A stretch of 35,587 nt of DNA, taken from assembly GCA_002716125.1 (NCBI GenBank), contig PAZH01000019.1:3428-39014 (forward strand), read 5' to 3'. Positions within the stretch are counted from its first letter, which is position 1. Each line of letters begins with the position of its first letter. The notes beneath the pieces are model-generated. The model did no database searches and was not told the origin of the DNA. It saw only the letters and a list, made by a program, of their open reading frames with translations. Both the position numbers and the translations under genes were made by a program. Below are positions 25,537-35,306 of this stretch, piece by piece. Source of the stretch: Rhodospirillaceae bacterium (GTDB lineage: Bacteria; Pseudomonadota; Alphaproteobacteria; UBA8366).

Positions 25537-26451
25537 TTACCCTTTCGCATTCTTTGCGCGAATGGCATCGCATTTGGCGATGACCCGTTGGGCTCTCAGG
25601 ACCACCGGGACGTCGATCATCTTGCCTTCGAGCTCAAATGAGCCGCGGCCGGCAGCTTCGTTTTCATCCCAAGCATCGACGATGCGGCGTGCCAGGTCTT
25701 CGTCTTCTTTCGCTGGGGTGAAGCCCTCGTTGAGCATCGGCACGATTGCCGGATGTATACAAGATGCGCCCTCGAAACCGAACTTTGCGGATTTCCGGAC
25801 CATCGCCTTATAGGCTTCGTGGTCGGAATAGTCGGCGACAGTGCCGATAATGCCATAGGGTAGAATGCCGGCCGCACGTGCAGCGATCACGGCGTGTTGT
25901 TTCGGATAGAGCATCGTCTCCGGGGTCGGCTCCATATGGAGGGAGAGGGCGAAGTCTTCACCACCGAGCATTAGGACAACGACGCGTGGATGCGCTTTGG
26001 CGATTTCCCGCAGCTCAAAGAAAGCGTCCGCCGTCTCCACCATGGCAAGGAATTTTGTATGGCCTGTGACCATGCCGCGCTCCTCTTCCAACTCCTCAAC
26101 CATCTCGGCGAGAAGCTGGATATGTCCCGCGCTGTTGCATTTGGGGAGCGCCAACGCCGCAATGCGCGGTGAGATACAGGCCTCGATATCCGGCACGGCG
26201 TGACGGAGCGGTTGGTTGATCCGCACAACGACGTCGGCCCCAGCTTGCGAGACGATGTCAGCCGCTTCCTGAACCATTTTGCGGGCTTCTGCCTTCTGCG
26301 AATTGGGTACGCTGTCTTCGAGATCGAGTTGAATCGCATCGGCCCCGCGGGTATGCGCCTTGTCGACGAACTTCGGCACATTGACGGGGACGTAGAGAAG
26401 GGATCGCCAGACCGGCAGGTCGACGCGCTTTGCCGTATCGCGAATTGGCAT
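25537..26451 (-). CDS. HpcH/HpaI aldolase / CitE-like lyase
   Basis: A 304-residue CitE/malyl-CoA-lyase-type protein. The motifs SLLYVPVNVPKFVDKA, IQLDLEDSVP (Mg/CoA site Glu-Asp), VVRIN (Arg) and LMLGGEDFALSL are characteristic. These enzymes cleave or condense hydroxyacyl-CoA such as malyl-, citramalyl- or beta-methylmalyl-CoA. It starts 10 bases after the CaiB-type CoA-transferase gene, so the two are one transcription unit: transfer of CoA to a hydroxy acid, then cleavage, is the simplest model. The precise substrate is unknown. Confidence 0.88.
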   Translation of the reverse strand: MPIRDTAKRVDLPVWRSLLYVPVNVPKFVDKAHTRGADAIQLDLEDSVPNSQKAEARKMVQEAADIVSQAGADVVVRINQPLRHAVPDIEACISPRIAALALPKCNSAGHIQLLAEMVEELEEERGMVTGHTKFLAMVETADAFFELREIAKAHPRVVVLMLGGEDFALSLHMEPTPETMLYPKQHAVIAARAAGILPYGIIGTVADYSDHEAYKAMVRKSAKFGFEGASCIHPAIVPMLNEGFTPAKEDEDLARRIVDAWDENEAAGRGSFELEGKMIDVPVVLRAQRVIAKCDAIRAKNAKG

Positions 26452-26461
26452 GGAAAGTCTC

Positions 26462-27679
26462 CTAAATAATGCCGCGTGATTTGAGGTCGGCGAGCGTGTC
26501 GGCGTCGATACCGGCCCCGCCTAAAACGTCTTCGTTGTCTTGTCCGAGGTCGGGGGCCGGGCGGCGGAAAGCGCCGGGCGTTCCGGAAAGTTTCGGAATA
26601 ATGTTATGCATCGGAATCTGACCCATTTCGCTGTCTGGCAGATCGACGATAATTTCTCGCTCCTTGAAATGGGGGTCTTCGACTATCTGCGAAATATCAT
26701 TGATGGGCCCGCCGGTAATGCCTTCGCGCCGAAACACCTCAAGAACGTCGTCGAGTGTTCGACGACCGATCCATTCACCGACGATGTCATCAACCTCGGC
26801 GCGGTTGGCCACGCGGTCCGCATTTGTCTTGAACTTCGGATCGCTGTTCATGTCGTCGCGGCCGATGACCCGGAACAACCGCTCGGCCATGGTCTGGATC
26901 GAACCGGAAAGGGCGACATAGCCGCCGTCGCTGGTGGCATACGCATTTCGAGGCGACGTTGTATTGGACCCGCTTCCGGTCCGCTCTGGCACTTGCCCCG
27001 TAACTTTATAGGAAGCCGCCTGTGGGCCGAGAATTGAGAAGATCGGCTCGAGCAGTGACAAGTCGATGACCTGGCCCTTGCCGCCGTTCACCTCTTTCTC
27101 TCGAAGCGCGATCATCACGGCCATGGCACCGTAGAGCCCGGCGATCATATCGGCGAGCGCGAGCGGCGGCAGGACGGGTACGCGATCGGCGAAGCCGTTC
27201 ATTGCGGCGAAGCCGGACATCGCTTCGACAACAGTGCCGAAACCGCCCTGGCTGCTGTAGGGGCCGGTCTGACCGAAGCCGGTCACACGAGCGATGACGA
27301 GATCCGGATTGCGTTCCAGTAAGACATCGGGGCCGATGCCCATCTCTTCGATTCGACCCGGTTTCATGTTTTCGACGAAGACGTCGGCGCTCTCGACCAA
27401 TTTCAGTAAAAGGTCGAGACCCTCCTTCTCTCGAAAATTCAGCGAAACACTTTTTTTGTTCCGCCCGTAAACCTTCCAATTCGTCTGGATGCCGTTTGCA
27501 TTCCAGGCCCGCAACGGGTCGCCTTTCGGCAGCATCTCGAGCTTGATTATCTCCGCCCCGAAATCCGCGAGCTGCAAAGACAGCATGTTTCCAGCGACGA
27601 GCCGGGTCATATCCAGCACACGGACACCGTCTAGGGGACCTTTGGCGTTCGGGTCGAACGATTTCTGGGCGAAGTCCAT
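26462..27679 (-). CDS. CaiB/BaiF family CoA-transferase with altered active site
   Basis: A 405-residue class III CoA-transferase. The N-terminal fold is clear (VRVLDMTRLVAGNMLSLQLA, AEIIKLEMLPKGDPLRAW), as are FVENMKPGRIEEMG and the C-terminal QIVEDPHFKEREI. At the position of the catalytic Asp the sequence reads GGFGTVVEAMSGF, with Gly148 where the family usually has Asp and a Glu four residues on. I recall this variant in other CaiB-like proteins, so it may mark a subfamily. The frame opens with a TTG at 27715; the ATG at 27679 is preferred. It is co-directional with the CitE-like lyase. Confidence 0.87.
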   Translation of the reverse strand: MDFAQKSFDPNAKGPLDGVRVLDMTRLVAGNMLSLQLADFGAEIIKLEMLPKGDPLRAWNANGIQTNWKVYGRNKKSVSLNFREKEGLDLLLKLVESADVFVENMKPGRIEEMGIGPDVLLERNPDLVIARVTGFGQTGPYSSQGGFGTVVEAMSGFAAMNGFADRVPVLPPLALADMIAGLYGAMAVMIALREKEVNGGKGQVIDLSLLEPIFSILGPQAASYKVTGQVPERTGSGSNTTSPRNAYATSDGGYVALSGSIQTMAERLFRVIGRDDMNSDPKFKTNADRVANRAEVDDIVGEWIGRRTLDDVLEVFRREGITGGPINDISQIVEDPHFKEREIIVDLPDSEMGQIPMHNIIPKLSGTPGAFRRPAPDLGQDNEDVLGGAGIDADTLADLKSRGII

Positions 27680-27784
27680 TCTATTCTCGCTTCCCGTATT
27701 GGAACCGCGTAGCAAACTAATCGCTAAGCGCGAAGCGGCAACGGATCAATTTGGAATGCTTAGCCGAGGAGGACGGTGTCCAAG

Positions 27785-28285
27785 CTATTCGCTTCGGCGT
27801 TCCTTATCCTCGGATCGGACTTCCAGCAGGATGTTGTCCGGGTCGCGGAAGTAGACGGAGCCACGTTCTTCGTCACCATGAATATCGAACATGTGCTCTC
27901 GCGCCTTAAGATTGGCGATCACGCCTTTATACTGTTCCGGTGTCGCCTTTAGGGCCACGTGATGCATCGCGCCGATTCCGCGTACAACCGGTGCGTCTCC
28001 ATGTTTTGGGAAATCGAAAAAGGCCATCGAATTGCCGCCGCCCATATCGAGAAAGATATGCGTTGACGAAGGCTCGTCGCGATTTTGAATGATATTGGTC
28101 ACCGTCATGCCGAGGACGCCGGTATAGAACTCGATCGTACGCTCGATGTCCGAGGAGATCATCGCCAGATGGTCGACGCCGCCGGTGCCGGCCCCGTTCG
28201 CTGGTTCGGAAGTCACGCTTTCCTTGCCAATATATTTCTGCCGCAAGGTCTCTCGTTTCGCTTGATAAGCGCTCAAATCATTCAT
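27785..28285 (-). CDS. VOC family protein (glyoxalase/dioxygenase fold)
   Basis: A 166-residue vicinal-oxygen-chelate protein. Two beta-alpha-beta-beta-beta modules are visible: GVDHLAMISSDIERTIEFYT and MHHVALKATPEQYKGVIANL, with metal-type residues His in each and Glu in ILLEVRSE. Glyoxalases, ring-cleaving dioxygenases and methylmalonyl-CoA epimerases share the fold. The frame is open to 28441, into the groES control region, but the ATG at 28285 with GGAAGG just before it is the credible start. It is upstream of the CoA-transferase/lyase pair on the same strand, and may be part of that pathway. Confidence 0.85.
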   Translation of the reverse strand: MNDLSAYQAKRETLRQKYIGKESVTSEPANGAGTGGVDHLAMISSDIERTIEFYTGVLGMTVTNIIQNRDEPSSTHIFLDMGGGNSMAFFDFPKHGDAPVVRGIGAMHHVALKATPEQYKGVIANLKAREHMFDIHGDEERGSVYFRDPDNILLEVRSEDKERRSE

Positions 28286-28399
28286 ATATACCTTCCGTCT
28301 CGGGGCTGCTTGAGACCCGATGCTGCCAGTTCGAAATCCGCTGAACAAGGCAGCTGGTCCAGAAGGCCGAAAAAAAATCGAAAAATTTGGTAACAAACC

Positions 28400-28429
28400 C
28401 TTGAACTCTCTGAGTTCATGGACTATTTG
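28400..28429 (+). promoter_or_regulatory. groESL promoter, RpoH-like and sigma-70-like
   Basis: CTTG (28400-28403), 17 bases, then ACTATTT (28421-28427) resembles the alphaproteobacterial RpoH pattern (CTTG, 17-18, CYTATNT) with one mismatch. The same DNA reads as TTGAAC (28401-28406), 17 bases, TATTTG for the housekeeping sigma factor. Transcription would start near the first arm of the CIRCE element. Confidence 0.6.
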
Positions 28430-28434
28430 CCGTG

Positions 28435-28461
28435 TTAGCACTCATTCATAAAGAGTGCTAA
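28435..28461 (+). promoter_or_regulatory. CIRCE element (HrcA operator)
   Basis: TTAGCACTC (28435-28443), nine bases, GAGTGCTAA (28453-28461) is the perfect CIRCE consensus. HrcA binds it and represses chaperone genes until heat shock. It lies about 78 bases before groES, next to the promoter. Confidence 0.98.
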
Positions 28462-28538
28462 CAACTCGCGTGGGGGGGCGATTGGGCCCAACTACGGACA
28501 TTTTTGAATCTGGGAAACTCTTAAGGAGTGAACGAAAG

Positions 28539-30532
<1,994 letters not shown>

Positions 30533-30562
30533 TCCAACCCCATCGACCCAAGGTTACGGAAT

Positions 30563-30595
30563 GGGCCGCGGCATAGCCGCGGCCCGTTTCTTTTT
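30563..30595 (+). terminator. Intrinsic terminator of groESL
   Basis: GGGCCGCGGC (30563-30572) pairs perfectly with GCCGCGGCCC (30576-30585) around an ATA loop. It is followed by GTTTCTTTTT. Confidence 0.93.
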
Positions 30596-31025
30596 GAGCG
30601 ATGGTTTAACGCGCGCTCGTTTCTCGAATTCGCTTCAAAGAGGGAACTCGGCATTGGCTCAGCGTTTAGAGCCAATCACCGATGCAACTATTTCCCGTAA
30701 AATCATGCCAAACAGTTTCCTGACGCCTATGCGTGTCGAATTGCTGGGCTCGAAGCTTTGGCGAACTGGCGTGCAACTAGAGTTGATTTTGGTCGGTACG
30801 GTAACTTTGGTCGCTGAGGCGATCGACCGTTTCGCTTTGGTTTAACGAAGTTTTGGGCGAAGATGGTGCACCACGTTCCGTTGGTTACCAATCTTTGTCC
30901 TCCTTGAGTATTGGATAATAATGCCGATATTTCAGTGAGTTGTTACAAGGCCGTTCGCGTTGTTACAATTTTGTATTTAAGCTTTCCATAATTCGGGCGA
31001 GGACTGAAAAACAGGTAGATAAGCA
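30596..31025. other. Non-coding AT-richer stretch with a stem-loop and a direct repeat
   Basis: About 430 bases without a credible gene. It holds a perfect inverted repeat ATTGGCTC/GAGCCAAT (30653-30660 and 30669-30676) with an 8-base loop and no T run. It also has two copies of GTTGTTACAA (30939-30948 and 30959-30968) exactly 20 bp apart, upstream of a small membrane-protein gene. By eye, base composition shifts toward AT from here to about 31260, which suggests a different origin. Confidence 0.5.
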
Positions 31026-31223
31026 ATGCAAGAGTACTGGCCTACTGAACATGAGCTATTACTTTTCTCTATAGGATTTGGCATTTTTGTTGCCTCAACT
31101 TTATATGGTTATCTAACGAACAAGGGGCCATTCCCGGAGCGGATTAGGGCTGCGTTTGGCTGGTGGTCTTTTTTATTGCCTGTTGGGTTTCCTTTGGTCG
31201 TATATCTTCTGCGGATTCTTTAA
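31026..31223 (+). CDS. Small two-helix membrane protein, unknown
   Basis: A 65-residue ORF with two hydrophobic segments, LLLFSIGFGIFVASTLYGYL (about 11-30) and FGWWSFLLPVGFPLVVYLLR (about 44-63), joined by a charged loop (NKGPFPERIRAA). No family was recognised. The ribosome site is weak (AGG in acaggtag). Composition is AT-rich compared with neighbours. The two clean membrane helices and lack of an opposing gene favour a real gene, but it could be spurious. Confidence 0.5.
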   Translation: MQEYWPTEHELLLFSIGFGIFVASTLYGYLTNKGPFPERIRAAFGWWSFLLPVGFPLVVYLLRIL

Positions 31224-31264
31224 CTTGATATATTGTGCGCGGCTTCGGGCGTAATTTAAGCACC

Positions 31265-32089
31265 TCATTTGGTGTTCGCTTGCAAATTATAGCGTGCATC
31301 CTGGATTTGCTGGGCGAGCTTGCCTCTCGATTCGATCAATTTTCGGATACTATCCCTCATTTGTTTGATCGTGCGTGGCGTGATGATTTTTCTGTCGAAC
31401 TGATCAAATATTGATAGACAAATTAGAGAATAGTTTGACGCTCTAAAAAAGCTTTGGAGGCCTTTGAGCTTCTCTCCCAAATCTTTGGCTTCTGGAGGCA
31501 ATCCGGTCGGAGACTCGTAGTTTTCATCTCTCGCCATCAAGTGACTCAACATTCTTTTTTGATGTTCGATAATTTCGTCCAATCGGCGCATGCCTTTCTC
31601 GCCTAACTCGATTTGTTTGCGAAGCTTCTCGGCGGTTAGAGGGACGGTGACGCTGTTTGGTTGAACCGTTGAAGCAGCGTTAGTGGCCTGAGGCGTTCTT
31701 CTGTTGTCCGCTCTATTGCGCGAGTCGTCATCCCGCGTCCTCATAAATGTGCGGTCCCCAACTTCTCCCGCGTGAGCGCCGGGCAGAACGCGGATCGGGT
31801 CCGCCGGAATCGGCGATGCCTGCCTCGGTTGCACCGGTAGGAGGTGCAATAATTCCCTCTCTTCTCCCGTTAATATGTCGTTCTCGGCCTCGCCTTCGGA
31901 GGGAAGACTGAGGCGCGGCGCCTTCGGTTGTTCGATACCCGGTAATGGTGCTGGCGGCGTGGGCCGGGCATTACGAATGTGGTCGGGAAGCGGAGCCGGT
32001 GGAACGTTGGGGTTCGCGCCGAGCAGGGTCTGAATGCCGAGGGCGCGGCGGAGCTTGAGGGTGCTGTCGGAGAGACGGTCGAAGATCAT
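31265..32089 (-). CDS. Unknown protein with proline-rich N-terminus and helical C-terminus
   Basis: A 274-residue protein of unrecognised family. Residues about 25-110 are rich in proline and low in complexity (NVPPAPLPDHIRNARPTPPA and similar). Residues about 150-200 look like an amphipathic coiled coil (LTAEKLRKQIELGEKGMRRL), and the C-terminus is helical and basic. There is no signal peptide or membrane segment. It lies 38 bases downstream of a phage-scaffold-like gene on the same strand, so it may be a further phage-derived structural or regulatory protein. The function is unknown. Confidence 0.65.
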   Translation of the reverse strand: MIFDRLSDSTLKLRRALGIQTLLGANPNVPPAPLPDHIRNARPTPPAPLPGIEQPKAPRLSLPSEGEAENDILTGEERELLHLLPVQPRQASPIPADPIRVLPGAHAGEVGDRTFMRTRDDDSRNRADNRRTPQATNAASTVQPNSVTVPLTAEKLRKQIELGEKGMRRLDEIIEHQKRMLSHLMARDENYESPTGLPPEAKDLGEKLKGLQSFFRASNYSLICLSIFDQFDRKIITPRTIKQMRDSIRKLIESRGKLAQQIQDARYNLQANTK

Positions 32090-32127
32090 GGGCGTGCGCT
32101 CTTTCGATTGAATTATCCGGTGTCGGT

Positions 32128-32880
32128 TTACTGCCGGACCGCGGCGGCTGGATAGGCAAGAGCGTAAAGCTCGTCCATCTGGTCCTGGGCGATGGCATGG
32201 TTGGGATGGGTACGGTCGCCATAAGCGGCCATGAAATCGGCGTTGGAGCGCAGACGAAGGATTTGGCGCTGCGCCTGCGTGGCGTTTGCGGGGACAGCCG
32301 TCGGTGTACCGGCGGCGGCTTCGTCCGTGGGGATGCCGCCGCCGTTCCCCGCGAGCAAGCGTCCCATATCGGCGAAGGTGCGGACCAGCAGCGGGTGATC
32401 ACCGAGACCGGTATCGTTCAGAGTATCCTTCAGCGATTGTCCGCCGAAACGCTCTATGGCGCGACGTGCATCCTGCATTCGCCCTTCAAAACCTGCGCCC
32501 CAGTCCCGCCTCAGGATCGCTTCGCTCTCGTCACGTTTCTGAGCGATGGCTTGCCAATACCTGTCCGCCTGCGCGGCCATGTGGTCGCGGAAAGCGTCGT
32601 GAAGGGATTTAGCCATATTAGCGGGCATGTTCGCGTCGTGGGCCGCCTGGCGAAACCAATCCGATAGGTCGATGTCGTATCCGGTCGCGGAATCACCCGG
32701 AGATAGTTCGTATCCGTCGGCCGTATCTGGCTTGCCGAGTTCGGCCCAAAATGCGGCGACGTCTTCCGGCGGGGCTTCTGGGCTTAGTGTTTGACGCGGT
32801 GCGCCACCGATCTGCGAGGTGGAAACTTCCTCCTGTTTCTCGGAAATGTCGGGGGCGTCCGATCCGAAGGTTTCACTCAT
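32128..32880 (-). CDS. Phage scaffold/capsid-assembly-like protein
   Basis: A 250-residue acidic, mostly helical protein. It has the layout I associate with phage scaffolding proteins: an acidic disordered N-terminus, the segment LGKPDTADGYELSPGDSA, a helical region DLSDWFRQAAHDANMPANMA, then RRDWGAGFEGRMQDARRAIE with RFGGQ and TGLGDHPLLVRTFADMGRLL, and an end like AYGDRTHPNHAIAQDQMDEL. Such proteins guide major capsid assembly. No portal, capsid or terminase gene is near, so this would be an orphan or remnant. ATG at 32880 is the first of the frame. Family assignment is by remembered pattern. Confidence 0.6.
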   Translation of the reverse strand: MSETFGSDAPDISEKQEEVSTSQIGGAPRQTLSPEAPPEDVAAFWAELGKPDTADGYELSPGDSATGYDIDLSDWFRQAAHDANMPANMAKSLHDAFRDHMAAQADRYWQAIAQKRDESEAILRRDWGAGFEGRMQDARRAIERFGGQSLKDTLNDTGLGDHPLLVRTFADMGRLLAGNGGGIPTDEAAAGTPTAVPANATQAQRQILRLRSNADFMAAYGDRTHPNHAIAQDQMDELYALAYPAAAVRQ

Positions 32881-33015
32881 GCATAGAATCCTTTGTGCTG
32901 TTCGCGACTATACGTCTATCAGAAGAAAGACAAAATGTCTAGTATTTCTGCACCCCAACCCATTGAAGGCGACGATCGGCCTGCTATTCTCGCGCCGAAA
33001 GGAGCCAAGATGTGA

Positions 33016-34020
33016 ATGCCCGATGCGCAGCGTGAGATTTCTAAAGCATTGGAGAATTTGGGTCTTTTGCCGCCCAATATGAAACCGGAGATGGCGCCGC
33101 TGACGGGCGGTGTATCGTCCGATATTTGGCGTGTGTCACTGCCCGACCGAACAGTGTGTATAAAGCGGGCGCTTGCAAAGTTGAAGGTTGAAGCGGACTG
33201 GCAGGCGCCGGTTGAGCGCAACGCATACGAAGTCGCTTGGTTCAAAGCGGCGAGGGCGATTGTCCCGAATGCTGTGCCGGATGTATTGGCGCATGACCCT
33301 TCGGCCGGCTTCTTTGCCATGGAGTACTTTGATCCAAACGAGTTCGAATTATGGAAATCGGCTCTGTTGGCGGGGCGAATTGAAGCAGACGTCGCCCGGT
33401 CTGTTGGTGCTGCGCTGGCCGCAATCCATTCGGGCACCGCGAATGATCCGAATATCGAGGCTGCCTTCCAAACAGATGAGACATTTCATGCCATACGCCT
33501 CGAGCCATATTTAGAGGCAACGGCAGGAAAGCATCCGGAACTATCGGAAGCTCTCTTCGATCTGTCTCGGCGGACGGCGACAACGAAGCGCACCCTGGTG
33601 CATGGTGACGTTAGTCCGAAGAATATCCTGGTGGGCCCCGATGGACCGGTTTTTCTCGACGCCGAATGCGCATGGTATGGCGACCCCGCCTTCGATGCTG
33701 CGTTCTGTTTAAACCATCTATTGCTAAAGGCGGCTTGGCGTCCCTGTGACGTGGCGGAGTATCTCGGTTGTTACGGGGCCTTTGCAGAGGCGTACCTTAA
33801 TGCGGCGAATTGGGAGCCGAGAGATATCTTGGAAAGCCGTATTTCAACTTTGCTGCCGGGCCTTTTCTTGGCAAGGGTGGACGGCAAGTCGCCGGTCGAG
33901 TACCTCACAGATGAGAACGATAAAAATAAGGTCCGCCGCACGGCACGAAACCTTCTATTAAACCCCGTTACGCGTCTGGAAGACGTCGCTGCAGCTTGGA
34001 AAGAGGAATTAACTAAATGA
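33016..34020 (+). CDS. Aminoglycoside-phosphotransferase-fold small-molecule kinase
   Basis: A 334-residue APH/choline-kinase-type phosphotransferase. The loop GGVSSDI (31-37), the ATP lysine Lys50 (CIKRA), the catalytic loop HGDVSPKNIL (His196, Asp198, Asn203) and the metal Asp215 (FLDAE) are all present. The family phosphorylates hydroxyl groups of small metabolites or drugs. Its last four bases overlap the ATG of an enolase-like gene (ATGA), so the kinase product is probably the substrate of that enzyme. AAGGAG at 32999-33004 is eleven bases before the ATG at 33016. The substrate is unknown. Confidence 0.88.
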   Translation: MPDAQREISKALENLGLLPPNMKPEMAPLTGGVSSDIWRVSLPDRTVCIKRALAKLKVEADWQAPVERNAYEVAWFKAARAIVPNAVPDVLAHDPSAGFFAMEYFDPNEFELWKSALLAGRIEADVARSVGAALAAIHSGTANDPNIEAAFQTDETFHAIRLEPYLEATAGKHPELSEALFDLSRRTATTKRTLVHGDVSPKNILVGPDGPVFLDAECAWYGDPAFDAAFCLNHLLLKAAWRPCDVAEYLGCYGAFAEAYLNAANWEPRDILESRISTLLPGLFLARVDGKSPVEYLTDENDKNKVRRTARNLLLNPVTRLEDVAAAWKEELTK

Positions 34021-35306
34021 GTAAGACGCAGATCGTCGGCGTGAAGGGCCGTCGCGTGTGGGACTCTCGGGGGCGGCCGACGGTAGAGGTCGATGTGACG
34101 CTTGAATGTGGGGCCATGGGGCGTGCGATTGCGCCTGCAGGTGCTTCGCGTGGCCGTGCGGAAGCTGTTGATCTTCGCGATGGAGAAGAGACGTTTGGCG
34201 GTCTGGACGTGACGCAGGCAATTTCGGGGATCGACGGCGAAATCTCTAGCGCGCTCGTCGGTCTGGACGGTGTGGACCAGGTGGCCGTGGACGACACGCT
34301 CATTTCTCTGGACGGTACGCCGAATAAGGCGCGGCTTGGCGGCAATGCGACCGTCGCGGTTTCCATGGCGGTCGCACATGCATCTGCAGCCTCGGAAGGA
34401 GTCCCGCTCTGGCAGTATCTTGGTGGTGCGAATGCCGGTCCCATGCCTTTGCCAGAAATTCAGATATTCGGCGGAGGTGCCCACGCGGCGCGGCGTGTTG
34501 ATGTGCAGGACTTTATGGTTATTGCGACCGGCGCCGAAGACTTTGCGATGGCGCTTGATTGGACCGCTGAAGTCTATCGTGCTGCCGGTCAAACCATGGA
34601 AGAGCAAGGCCTCCTTCAGGGTGTCGCGGACGAAGGCGGCTATTGGCCGGCATTCGATACGAATGAAGCGGCGCTTGATAATTTGGTTGCTGCAATCGAG
34701 CGGGCCGGATTGGTGCCGGGCGATCAAGTGTCGATCTCCCTCGATATCGCCGCATCAGAATTCGGTGAGGCGGGGTTATACCGGCTGGGGCTCGAAGAAC
34801 GGGAACTCGACAGTGACGCCCTTAGCGACATGCTCGTGGGTTGGACCGAACGTTATCCGATCGTGTCCATTGAAGACCCTCTCGGTGAGGACGATGAGGC
34901 GGGCTTAAGGAAATTTACCGCCGCTGTCGGGAATCGCATTCAGATCATTGGCGACGATTATCTCGTCACGAATGCCCGGCGTGTCGAAGATGCCGCCGCA
35001 CGCAGTGCGTGTAACGCGTTGCTCTGTAAGCCGAATCAAGCAGGTACTTTGAGTGAAGCGAAGGCCGCGGCCGATGCTGCCCGGAAAGCGAACTTCGGTG
35101 TGATCGTATCCGCCCGTTCGGGAGAGACGGAGGACGCGACCATCGTCCATCTCGCGGTTGGCTGGTCGGCACCGCAGCTAAAAGTCGGCTCCTTCGCCCG
35201 TTCAGAGCGCATGGTAAAATGGAATGAAGGCCTGAGGGTTTTGGAAGCGCTGCCGGGCGGGGGACGCCTGCCGCCGCGCGAATTATTCCCTTGGGGTCAG
35301 AATTAG
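34017..35306 (+). CDS. Enolase paralogue with substituted active site
   Basis: A 429-residue full-length enolase fold. Metal ligands Asp243 (SLDIAASEF), Glu286 (SIEDPL) and Asp313 (IGDDYLVTN), general acid/base Glu206 (ADEGGYWP), Lys338 (CKPNQAGT), His156 and Lys389 (LKVGS) are kept. Several canonical residues are changed: Ala41 replaces the loop Ser of SGAST (AGASRG), Asp165 replaces Glu in QEFM, GEHADN reads GAHAAR, and Ala366 replaces the phosphate-contacting His of SHRSGE (SARSGE). It is thus unlikely to be the main glycolytic enolase and may act on another phosphorylated acid. It overlaps the kinase gene by 4 nt and meets pyruvate kinase tail to tail. Confidence 0.88.
   Translation: MSKTQIVGVKGRRVWDSRGRPTVEVDVTLECGAMGRAIAPAGASRGRAEAVDLRDGEETFGGLDVTQAISGIDGEISSALVGLDGVDQVAVDDTLISLDGTPNKARLGGNATVAVSMAVAHASAASEGVPLWQYLGGANAGPMPLPEIQIFGGGAHAARRVDVQDFMVIATGAEDFAMALDWTAEVYRAAGQTMEEQGLLQGVADEGGYWPAFDTNEAALDNLVAAIERAGLVPGDQVSISLDIAASEFGEAGLYRLGLEERELDSDALSDMLVGWTERYPIVSIEDPLGEDDEAGLRKFTAAVGNRIQIIGDDYLVTNARRVEDAAARSACNALLCKPNQAGTLSEAKAAADAARKANFGVIVSARSGETEDATIVHLAVGWSAPQLKVGSFARSERMVKWNEGLRVLEALPGGGRLPPRELFPWGQN

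Noticed and set aside
27722..27763. GCTAAGC/GCTTAGC inverted repeat between the VOC and CoA-transferase genes
   Set aside because: Seven-base arms separated by 28 bases with no T run; too weak to call a terminator or operator.
33771..34727. Leftward 318-codon frame spanning the kinase/enolase junction
   Set aside because: Antisense shadow covering two well-supported sense genes; basic, low-motif translation.
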